Shown: in pieces, positions 1-4,798 of the stretch | Numbering within the stretch: the first letter of the stretch is position 1 | Layout: every line of letters begins with the position of its first letter | Assembly: GCA_028706695.1 (NCBI GenBank) | Contig: JAQTVU010000234.1 | Coordinates: 1-5,262, forward strand | DNA: 5,262 nt | Direction: 5' to 3' | From: Mycobacterium sp. | GTDB taxonomy: Bacteria > Actinomycetota > Actinomycetes > Mycobacteriales > Mycobacteriaceae | Translations under genes and position numbers: made by a program | The notes under the pieces: generated by a model | The model's input: the letters and a program-made list of their open reading frames with translations, nothing else | Database searches by the model: none | What the model was told of the DNA's origin: nothing

Positions 1-356
1 TAGGTGATGCTCACCAGACCGGCATCGAAGTATCCGACCCTTGTAAAGAATGAAATGTCGCCGGTCGCTGCGTTGATTTCCACACCGAGGTCGGTACCCG
101 CGGTGTCGGACACGACGAGGACTTGCAAATACGCCTCATCCGTGGCGCCACCATCGACAGGCGGGAACATGCGCCCGAATACCACGGTCTCATCGAATGA
201 GTACGTGACATCCGATGCATATGCTGAGTAATCGGTATCGCACGTGATACGGGCACGGCCCCCTGTTTCAGAGACCGTGCCGTAATTGTTTGGCCACTTG
301 GTGGCGTTAATCGAGTTGTCGTCGTAGTTGTCGAACAGTGTGCCAGTGGCCGCCAC
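1..356 (-). CDS. N-terminal part of a probable lectin-like (concanavalin A-fold) phage structural protein, cut by window edge
   Basis: A frame opening with GTG at 356 stays open to base 1, giving 118 residues and no stop. It begins AATGTLFDNYDDNSINATKW after the initiator, then TVSETGGRARITCDTDYSAY (about 27-46), SFDETVVFGRMFPP (about 53-66), EAYLQVLVVSDTAGTDLGVEI (about 74-94) and DISFFTRVGYFDAGLVSI (about 100-117). The sequence F-D-N-Y-DDN...W, then an aromatic-rich series of strands, resembles jelly-roll concanavalin A/LamG-like modules on phage structural proteins, which often bind glycans. This is judged by pattern only. A single C39 is present. GGAGG lies six bases upstream, and the gap from the previous stop is 12 bases. 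The local GC is near 56%, lower than the capsid-side genes, so the gene may be a more recent or exchangeable addition. The C-terminal part and any receptor-binding region lie outside the window. Confidence 0.72.
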   Translation of the reverse strand, partial: MAATGTLFDNYDDNSINATKWPNNYGTVSETGGRARITCDTDYSAYASDVTYSFDETVVFGRMFPPVDGGATDEAYLQVLVVSDTAGTDLGVEINAATGDISFFTRVGYFDAGLVSIT

Positions 357-362
357 GGCGAG

Positions 363-367
363 CCTCC
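363..367 (-). promoter_or_regulatory. Shine-Dalgarno GGAGG fixing the GTG start of the left-edge gene
   Basis: The minus strand reads GGAGG, six bases (CTCGCC), then GTG at 356. The site lies two to six bases beyond the preceding stop. It supports a GTG start for the open frame that runs to the left edge, where no ATG is available near the 5' end. Confidence 0.7.
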
Positions 368-368
368 A

Positions 369-842
369 CTACAAAGCGAAGCTCATGATTCCCGAGGCCG
401 ACCAGACCACCGTGAAAGTACCATTGACGACGCTGTTCGCCCCACCAAAGTAGTTGTAGCAGATACCCTGGTCATCGACGGTAGTCGACACCGTAGCGTC
501 ATATACGAGGCACCCGTACACGTTGGCCAGGTCAGCCGCAGATCCTGACGCGGTATCGGCAGCGTCGAATGTGACGGTATCCGCGACGGCAACGGACACA
601 GTGACGCTGGCCAGCGCCACGCCGCCGGTTGCCCACTGGCCGGACTCCGACACCTCATTGCCCGATGACGCCCACTGGCCCGCGTTGTACGCGCTGTTGG
701 CCGCCGACACGTCATTGTCGGGAGTGATGTCGTTGTCGTACAGCGCCACGTTGAATGTGTCGCTGTTGAGATCGAGTGCCGTCGTGTTGCACAGGACGTC
801 ACCGAGGTACGGCCGGAAAATCTTCGAATTTGACCAGGCCAT
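369..842 (-). CDS. Probable phage virion protein (157 aa), beta-rich
   Basis: It starts MAWSNSKIFRPYLGDVLCNT, followed by ALDLNSDTFNVALYDNDITPDNDV (about 22-45). The middle has SGQWATGGVALASVTVSVAV, and the end holds FDAADTASG, ANVYGCLVYD, QGICYNYFGG and FTVVWSASGIMSFAL. The order SDTFNVALYDNDITPD, AYNAGQW, NVYGCLVYD and CYNYFGG is a pattern I recognise from uncharacterised structural-module proteins in many phages, although no solved function comes to mind. Cysteines are C18, C111 and C128; the latter two sit in adjacent predicted strands. No signal peptide or membrane segment is seen. The gene begins three bases after the upstream stop and ends TAG; GGAGG for the next gene lies just beyond. 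A decoration, head-tail or tail-surface protein is inferred from context. Confidence 0.86.
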   Translation of the reverse strand: MAWSNSKIFRPYLGDVLCNTTALDLNSDTFNVALYDNDITPDNDVSAANSAYNAGQWASSGNEVSESGQWATGGVALASVTVSVAVADTVTFDAADTASGSAADLANVYGCLVYDATVSTTVDDQGICYNYFGGANSVVNGTFTVVWSASGIMSFAL

Positions 843-845
843 GGA

Positions 846-1100
846 TCAGCCCCCCATTCCTGCGAGCTGCTGGCGCCAGTGCGCGAGCTGTGCCCGTGCG
901 GTCTCCAGCGCCTGCGCGCTGTCCTGCGCGACCAGTTCCGCCAGCTCAGCCCAGCGCGCAGCCTTGCCTTCCAGCCGGGCGAGGTTGTCCTCACCGGTCT
1001 GGATCACCCGCGCCAGGTGGTCGCGTGCGGCAAGAAACTTCGCCTGCTCCCGCCCCTCGCTGATCCCGACGGCCGGGTTGTGTGCAGTTCCCTCGGCCAT
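846..1100 (-). CDS. Small helical protein (84 aa), function unknown
   Basis: The protein is mostly helix: EGREQAKFLAARDHLARVIQ (about 15-34) and a long Ala/Leu/Glu segment from DNLARLEGKAARW through ETARAQLAHWRQQLAG (about 38-81), ending GMGG. It looks like a helical hairpin or coiled coil. No cysteine or membrane segment is present. I chose the ATG at 1100 because GAGAGGG (1117-1111) lies ten bases ahead and only five bases separate it from the upstream stop. A longer TTG start at 1148 would add 16 residues but overlap the neighbour by 43 bases, so it is less likely. The stop is three bases before the next ATG, suggesting coupling. A minor structural or assembly role is inferred from the neighbourhood; no family is recognised. 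Confidence 0.8.
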   Translation of the reverse strand: MAEGTAHNPAVGISEGREQAKFLAARDHLARVIQTGEDNLARLEGKAARWAELAELVAQDSAQALETARAQLAHWRQQLAGMGG

Positions 1101-1105
1101 GTGGT

Positions 1106-1429
1106 TCACACCCTCTCTGCTGTCGCCATTGGGGCGAGTACGGCGCAATCCTCGCCGTCGTCGCGCACGGTCCGCACTGCCATGACCGGGCGCCCCTCGC
1201 CGTCCCGCTGCACCCGCTCGCGCCCGACGTAGTCACCGCGCTCGACGGCGATGACTTTGCAGCGGGTGCCCGCCGGTACCATCGGGGCGGTCAGCCCACG
1301 CAGCCCGCGGCAGGTGTGCATGCGCACGTGCGCCCGCGTCTCGTGGGTCACCTGCCGGAGCATGCAGTTGGGGCACGTCCAGCGATGCTCCGGCCGCAGG
1401 ATCGGGACACCGCTACCGAATGTAGACAT
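1106..1429 (-). CDS. Putative zinc-ribbon-like protein (107 aa) within the virion operon
   Basis: The N-terminal half has a CPNC knuckle (C19, C22) and a histidine-rich second half, THETRAHVRMHTC, supplying H29, H34, H38 and C40. C19-C22-H38-C40 is a plausible zinc site; this is motif reading only. After it comes GLRGLTAPMVPAGTRCKV and a basic/acidic C-terminal half with conserved-looking DGEGRPVMAV and RDDGEDCAVLAP segments, perhaps a small beta barrel. Proteins with this HTC-GLRGLTAPMVPAGT pattern are familiar from phages and prophages of actinobacteria, without known function; this is recollection, not a search. The start at 1429 overlaps the previous gene by 17 bases, with AGGGA seven bases ahead of the ATG. 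The stop lies five bases before the next start. A structural zinc or nucleic-acid-binding role is possible. Confidence 0.82.
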   Translation of the reverse strand: MSTFGSGVPILRPEHRWTCPNCMLRQVTHETRAHVRMHTCRGLRGLTAPMVPAGTRCKVIAVERGDYVGRERVQRDGEGRPVMAVRTVRDDGEDCAVLAPMATAERV

Positions 1430-1784
1430 ATGCCGTTCCCTGCTTGCTGTTGCCCGCGTTGGCCACGGTCAGCGTGAGCACGCTGCCGGCCACCATGCCC
1501 AGTGAGCTGGCCCGAACATGCTCGGTGTTCGCCGTGTCGCGGTCAGCGCCCCCGCCGGCCAGCACGTCGACCCCGTCAGCGTCGGCCAGCGTGAGGTCGT
1601 AGTTGTCGGTCGGCGCGGTGCCGCCCCCGCTGGGCACGGTCGTGAGCTGCATGACCTGGCCGCTGTACGAAAACGTGGTGGCCGTCGCGGGGCTCTCCCC
1701 GCCGCTGCCCGAGGTCCACGCAAGCTTGATCTTTTTCACGGAGCCGACATTCGTCTCCGTGATCGTGATCGCCTCGCCCGCCAT
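1413..1784 (-). CDS. Probable phage structural protein (123 aa), beta-sandwich-like
   Basis: The protein starts MAGEAITITETNVGSVKKIK and is made of short strands separated by Gly/Ser/Thr turns: IKLAWTSGSGGES (about 19-31), TTFSYSGQVMQLTTVPSG (about 36-53), NYDLTLADADGVDVLAGGG (about 61-79) and LTLTVANAGNSKQGTAYVYIR at the end. The DADGVDVLAGGGADRDTANTE stretch (about 68-88) is familiar to me from uncharacterised proteins that follow capsid genes in tailed phages, but I cannot name a domain. There is no cysteine, signal peptide or membrane helix. The start at 1784 shares one base with the upstream stop; the ribosome site is weak, implying coupling. The 3' end overlaps the next gene by 17 bases. 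The virion assignment rests on composition and position. Confidence 0.85.
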   Translation of the reverse strand: MAGEAITITETNVGSVKKIKLAWTSGSGGESPATATTFSYSGQVMQLTTVPSGGGTAPTDNYDLTLADADGVDVLAGGGADRDTANTEHVRASSLGMVAGSVLTLTVANAGNSKQGTAYVYIR

Positions 1785-1993
1785 CAGGCCGCGCTCTTTC
1801 GGAGCTTGACCGGCGGCCCATGCTCCAGCTCGGCAACGCGCGCCTCCAGCTCGTCGATCCGCCCCAGCAGCGCACGGATCGCGCCGCGGTGATCCCCGCC
1901 ATGCTCGGCCAGATCCTGCGTCACGCGATACAGCGCGGCGTCGTTCTCTGCCGATCGGCGATTGACGGACGGCCGCAGCAGGGGATCGATCAT
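1784..1993 (-). CDS. 69-aa coiled-coil mini-protein
   Basis: A 69-residue, strongly charged protein. Residues about 1-15 (MIDPLLRPSVNRRSA) are followed by two predicted helices, ENDAALYRVTQDLAEHGG (about 16-33) and AIRALLGRIDELEARVAELE (about 38-57). The second has leucine/alanine heptads typical of coiled coils. The basic tail is VKLRKSAA. The start overlaps the preceding stop by ATGA, and the stop shares one base with the next ATG (TGATG). Ribosome sites here are weak, so coupled translation is likely. The RVAELE motif is shared with the 53-aa neighbour, suggesting duplication. No enzymatic motif. It could be a small chaperone, a virion minor protein, or an oligomerising partner; none is demonstrated. 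Confidence 0.78.
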   Translation of the reverse strand: MIDPLLRPSVNRRSAENDAALYRVTQDLAEHGGDHRGAIRALLGRIDELEARVAELEHGPPVKLRKSAA

Positions 1994-2151
1994 GACGCGT
2001 CCACCGGCTGGTGCCCGCAGTGGTGGATCACCTCGGCGAGCCTGCGCTCCAGCTCGGCCACCCGAGCCGCGAGATCGGAGATCGACGGATCGACCGCGAC
2101 AGCGGGCGTAGTGGGTACCTCGCTGTGCGGCTTGCGTGCCTGCGTCGCCAT
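1990..2151 (-). CDS. 53-aa coiled-coil mini-protein
   Basis: A small gene of 54 codons including the stop. The protein starts MATQARKPHSEVPTTP, has an Ala/Pro/Val-rich flexible N-terminal half, then a heptad-like helix SISDLAARVAELERRLAEV (about residues 24-42), and ends HHCGHQPVDAS. The helix should form a short coiled coil; the HHCGH cluster could bind metal, but nothing proves it. Support for coding comes from context: the ATG is nine bases after the upstream stop, behind a G-rich AGGGGG ribosome site that overlaps the stop, and its own stop overlaps the next ATG as ATGA. The helix-coding segment resembles that of the next gene (28 of 36 bases aligned). Function unknown; a small assembly or oligomerisation factor is one guess. 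Confidence 0.75.
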   Translation of the reverse strand: MATQARKPHSEVPTTPAVAVDPSISDLAARVAELERRLAEVIHHCGHQPVDAS

Positions 2152-2160
2152 GTCCGCCCC

Positions 2161-2622
2161 CTACGCGTTGTCCGAGGCTGCCAGAAACAGCACCTCTTGC
2201 CAGCTCGCGGCGCTGACCGCGCCGCTGTTGTAGAGCAGGACGATCACGCCGCCGGGCGCGACCGCGCGGGTCGCTGCGCCAAGGTCGATATTGGCGTCAT
2301 CGACCGTAATCGTATCGGTCGATTTCGGCACCAAGATCAGAATGTCACCGTCGGTCGCGTCAGCCTTGACGATGCTGTCGAGCTGATCGCTGGTGCCCGA
2401 TTCGCTGGTCACTCGGACGTAGGACTTGGTCACCGTGAGCACGCCAGAGGCGATGGTCGCCTCTTCGGCCGCACCGAAGCTCAGCTCCGTGAGCGAGGTG
2501 AGCCCCAGGATGGCCGCACGCATGCCGGTCGGCGTGATGGCCGCGACCTCCGCGCCGGTGGCGCGGTTGCGAAAGATCAGCTCGCCGCTCTCGTGCGCCG
2601 ACTTGATCAACGCCATGCCCAT
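2161..2622 (-). CDS. Beta-rich hypothetical virion protein (153 aa)
   Basis: I recognise no characterised homologue. The 153 residues begin MGMALIKSAHESGELIFRNR. The region 10-35 (GELIFRNRATGAEVAAITPTG) looks like a short beta-hairpin motif of the type seen in phage fibre and spike adaptors. The second half alternates strands and turns: GDILILVPKSTDTITVDD (about 92-109), DLGAATRAVAPGGVIVLLYNSG (about 113-134), and WQEVLFLAASDNA at the end. No cysteine, signal peptide or membrane helix is seen. It follows the 127-base leader and has the best ribosome site in the window, suggesting high expression. A decoration protein or other abundant head-surface component is a reasonable inference; a tail-fibre-related protein is the main alternative. 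The stop TAG is nine bases upstream of the next gene's ATG. Confidence 0.82.
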   Translation of the reverse strand: MGMALIKSAHESGELIFRNRATGAEVAAITPTGMRAAILGLTSLTELSFGAAEEATIASGVLTVTKSYVRVTSESGTSDQLDSIVKADATDGDILILVPKSTDTITVDDANIDLGAATRAVAPGGVIVLLYNSGAVSAASWQEVLFLAASDNA

Positions 2623-2629
2623 GCCGTTG

Positions 2630-2635
2630 CCTCCT
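2630..2635 (-). promoter_or_regulatory. Perfect Shine-Dalgarno AGGAGG for the 153-aa gene
   Basis: The minus strand reads AGGAGG, then CAACGGC, then ATG at 2622, a seven-base spacing. It is the strongest ribosome site in the window and fixes the start at 2622 over the second in-frame ATG at 2616. High and independent translation of this protein is implied, as expected for an abundant virion component. Confidence 0.85.
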
Positions 2636-2674
2636 GTTTTAGGGTGGTTGGTTCCACCTGGCGATCATGAGATG

Positions 2675-2740
2675 AGCCCCCCGCCGGAGATGAACCGGCG
2701 CCCGTCCGCATATCAGGCGAGACATCGTGCCCACGGGGGC
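2675..2740 (-). other. tRNA-like fold lacking a D-arm, possible tRNA remnant or mimic (tentative)
   Basis: On the minus strand, GCCCCCG (2740-2734) can pair with GGGGGGC (2682-2676), six of seven positions, as an acceptor-like stem. Directly inside it is a five-pair T-arm-like hairpin, GCCGG-TTCATCT-CCGGC. A seven-base loop CTGATAT (2716-2710) is flanked by a short CGC/GCG stem extended by one T-G wobble. That places a T before GAT, as in an isoleucine anticodon loop, and five bases separate it from the T-arm. Against a functional tRNA: there is no D-arm (12 bases only), no G18-G19, one acceptor mismatch, a poor anticodon stem, and T in place of the nearly invariant A58. Total length is 66 bases. 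I report it as a structural resemblance, possibly chance in GC-rich DNA. Confidence 0.2.
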
Positions 2741-2749
2741 GAGCCGAGA

Positions 2750-3304
2750 TCAGGCGTTGGCCACGCCTGGTCGCAGCAGGTTGCCGAGGTTGGCCGGCGA
2801 GCGCGGGTGCGCCAGGCCATGCAGCAGGTACAGCCCCACGCCGAGCCGTGCGCCCGAGGTGGTCAGCGTGACGTCCATCGACAGGTGCGTGTACCCCGGG
2901 GCCATCTGCGCGGCATCGACCTCGATCACCACCAGGTGTTCGAGGCTGGCATAGGTGGCGCCCGCGAGGGTGACCTCCGAGGCCGCAGCCTGCGTCACGA
3001 GCACCCACGACTCATCGTTGTCCAGCAACGCCTCACGCTTGTAGTGGTACCGCGTGACGCCGGTCGTACCGCTGACACCCGAGCTGTCCAGATCGGCCGG
3101 CGAGCCGCCGGTGTACGCCTGGTGCTGCTGGATGTCGATGACCGTGTCATCGGTACCGCTGGCCGCGACCCCGGCGAAGTAGACGAACGTGATACCGCTC
3201 GCGTTCTTCATCGAGATGCGCTTGCCGGTAGCGCCGTTGTTCGTATTCAGATCGACGGGCGTGAATGCCACGCCGATATCGAACAGGCGGCCCAGAGCTT
3301 CCAT
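2750..3304 (-). CDS. Probable virion protein directly downstream of the capsid gene, possible decoration or head protein
   Basis: A 184-residue protein with no recognised enzymatic motif. It starts MEALGRLFDIGVAFTP and continues with alternating short hydrophobic and Gly/Thr/Ser-rich stretches, consistent with a beta-rich fold. Residues about 35-60 (ASGITFVYFAGVA, then VIDIQQHQAY) and 120-160 (LEHLVVIEVDAAQ, then TLTTSGARLGVGLYLLHGL) are the most strand-like. The tail from 165 is Pro/Leu-rich. No signal peptide or membrane helix is evident. The gene lies 12 bases after the capsid stop, and its GAGGGG-type ribosome site overlaps that stop, so co-expression with the capsid is likely. Proteins of this look and place occur in many high-GC phages as uncharacterised virion proteins. 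Decoration or capsid-associated function is inferred from position; a head-completion role is an alternative. Confidence 0.85.
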   Translation of the reverse strand: MEALGRLFDIGVAFTPVDLNTNNGATGKRISMKNASGITFVYFAGVAASGTDDTVIDIQQHQAYTGGSPADLDSSGVSGTTGVTRYHYKREALLDNDESWVLVTQAAASEVTLAGATYASLEHLVVIEVDAAQMAPGYTHLSMDVTLTTSGARLGVGLYLLHGLAHPRSPANLGNLLRPGVANA

Positions 3305-3316
3305 GTCGCGCCCCTC

Positions 3317-4798
3317 TCAGCGGGCTTCGAGGTTGACGAATGGGGATAGCGCCGATCCGCCGTTCTTCGGCGTGATCGAGCTGTTCAGCCACGGACGGCC
3401 GTCGACCCGCTCCACCACCCGGTAGGCGGTCTGGTCGTTGGCGAACTTGTAGTGGGGGCTGGACAGTGCCGACATTACCTGGCGGTCGCCCACCAGGTAG
3501 AAACCGAAATCGACCAGGTTGATATCCGACAGAGAGCCGACGGTGGGCGTCTTCTCGGTGAAGATGACCGGCCGACCCAGGATCGTCATGGGCGGCCCCA
3601 CCTGGCCGTTGTTCAGCCAGATCGCGCTGCCGCCGGTGCCGACGGCCAGGCTCATGGTTGCGAGCTGCGGGAAGGTGTCGATGCTCGCCAGCCACACTGC
3701 GCGACCCAGCGACGTCGGGAGCATTCTGGCGAACATCTTCACCAGGTTTTCCCACACGATGGTGCCGGTGCCCTGGTTGGTTTCCTTGGAAACCGTGACC
3801 ATGGCAGTGCCGTTGCGGAATCCCAGCGGCTCGCCGACACCCGACCCATTGATGAATGCGTCGTCCTCATAGAAGGACAGCGCCTCGGGGAGAATGCCAT
3901 CGATGAATGCCTGGAAGCTGAGCCCGGAATCCGAGATCAGCTCATTGGGCACCTCGCAGTACGCCGTGAGCTTCTTGGCCGTCAGAACGATCCGGCTGAA
4001 TGCCGCCGAGCTGGCCGTGAGAGCGGCGCCCTCTTCGGTCCAGTAGCAGACGATGCCACCGAACACGCTGGAGACGTTGCTCGTCGCGTCGACAGCGGGG
4101 AATGGAACCGTGAGCGATTCCATCGGGATGACCCGCGCCCGCGAGCGGACGATCGAGGTTTCCAGCGCTACGCGCAGCAGCTCGGACCGCAGCGTCTCGG
4201 GGATGAGAAAGCCACCCTCCGACGGAACTGTGCTGGAGAACGCGTTGCGAATGCGGCTGATCTTGGCTTGCAGCGGTGCGTCACGCTGCGTGTTGTGCCA
4301 GATCGCCCGGAAGTACTCCGCGCTGCCGGTCGGGAATTCGCGGTCGATGGCCGCACCCATGGCCCGCGGGTTGTACACCCCGGCCTGCTGGGCAGCGAGC
4401 GGCTGTCCGCCACCGGGCCGGATGGCAGACAGGTCGAGTCGCTGGATGGCCTCGGGCTCGTTCTCCCGCAGCCACGCCGTGAGCGTGCGCTCCGTCTGCT
4501 CGCGGACCTGCGTCGCGATCGACTGGTCACGATTGAGCACGACTCGCGCATAGTTGCTCACGAAGCGCGAAAACGCCTGCGGCTGCTGGAAAAGGCCCTG
4601 CATGCGGTCGTTGTCGCTGAGCATCTGCTCGAAACCCTCGACGGTCTCCGGCAGCGGCATGCGATCGACGTCATCGACCGATGGGTCTGCGACCCGTGCG
4701 AACTTGCGGCCGACCAGGTCGCGCGGGTGCATGCCCGCGCGCCGCGCCAGCTCGCGCCAATCGGCGCGGTTGCCCGGAATGGTCGCGAGCTGTGTCAT
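3317..4798 (-). CDS. Phage major capsid protein, HK97 gp5 family
   Basis: This 493-residue protein should form the icosahedral shell. Several patches are typical of HK97-fold capsid proteins: EGGFLIPETLRSELL (about 194-208) opening the mature domain, LTAKKLTAYCEVPNELISDS (about 272-291) in the P-domain region, EDDAFINGSGVGEPLGF (about 311-327), and LGRPVIFTEKTP followed by DFGFYLVGDRQ (about 408-440) near the end. Residues 1 to about 185 are helical and charged and precede the core. They resemble the Delta or scaffolding domain that a prohead protease usually removes, although no cleavage site can be proved. There is no lysine between K179 and K275, where an HK97-type E-loop should lie. The only cysteines are C251 and C281. 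The ATG at 4798 overlaps the upstream stop by ATGA, and GAGAGG lies at 4809-4814, ten bases ahead. The family call is firm; the domain limits are approximate. Confidence 0.96.
   Translation of the reverse strand: MTQLATIPGNRADWRELARRAGMHPRDLVGRKFARVADPSVDDVDRMPLPETVEGFEQMLSDNDRMQGLFQQPQAFSRFVSNYARVVLNRDQSIATQVREQTERTLTAWLRENEPEAIQRLDLSAIRPGGGQPLAAQQAGVYNPRAMGAAIDREFPTGSAEYFRAIWHNTQRDAPLQAKISRIRNAFSSTVPSEGGFLIPETLRSELLRVALETSIVRSRARVIPMESLTVPFPAVDATSNVSSVFGGIVCYWTEEGAALTASSAAFSRIVLTAKKLTAYCEVPNELISDSGLSFQAFIDGILPEALSFYEDDAFINGSGVGEPLGFRNGTAMVTVSKETNQGTGTIVWENLVKMFARMLPTSLGRAVWLASIDTFPQLATMSLAVGTGGSAIWLNNGQVGPPMTILGRPVIFTEKTPTVGSLSDINLVDFGFYLVGDRQVMSALSSPHYKFANDQTAYRVVERVDGRPWLNSSITPKNGGSALSPFVNLEAR

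Larger units (their letters stand above)
2623..2749 (-). promoter_or_regulatory. Structured 127-base intergenic leader upstream of the 153-aa gene
   Basis: This is the only gap longer than a few bases in the whole gene string. Read on the minus strand, it has a hairpin at 2700-2682 (six G-C/C-G pairs around TTCATCT), then a run of six G and CTCA. A second hairpin follows at 2658-2643 (GGTGG, loop AACCAA, CCACC). Seven bases after that comes AGGAGG (2635-2630), seven bases before the ATG. No convincing -35/-10 promoter is seen. The first hairpin has no following T-tract, so it is not a canonical intrinsic terminator. RNA processing, transcript stabilisation or attenuation between capsid and downstream genes are possible roles, all inferred. 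Confidence 0.45.

Noticed and set aside
383..994. 203-codon minus-strand frame across the 157-aa and 84-aa genes
   Set aside because: Arg/Ser/Thr-rich out-of-frame product overlapping two better-supported genes.
1101..1148. Upstream TTG start extending the 84-aa protein to 100 aa
   Set aside because: It would overlap the previous gene by 43 bases, while the ATG at 1100 has a suitably placed GAGAGGG and a five-base gap.
2682..2700. Intrinsic terminator at the six-pair hairpin
   Set aside because: The stem is followed by a G-run on the minus strand and lacks a T-tract.
2639..2725. 28-residue minus-strand frame in the intergenic gap, beginning MSRLICGRAP and ending TAA before the AGGAGG
   Set aside because: It lacks a Shine-Dalgarno sequence, and its product looks random and basic. 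A leader peptide cannot be excluded, but nothing supports one.
2426..3349. 307-codon plus-strand open frame
   Set aside because: It spans two minus-strand genes and the structured gap, has no ribosome site context, and its composition is shadow-like.
3147..3755. 202-codon minus-strand frame overlapping the capsid 3' end
   Set aside because: Arg/Pro/Gly-rich out-of-frame translation of the capsid and the next gene; both of those are better supported.
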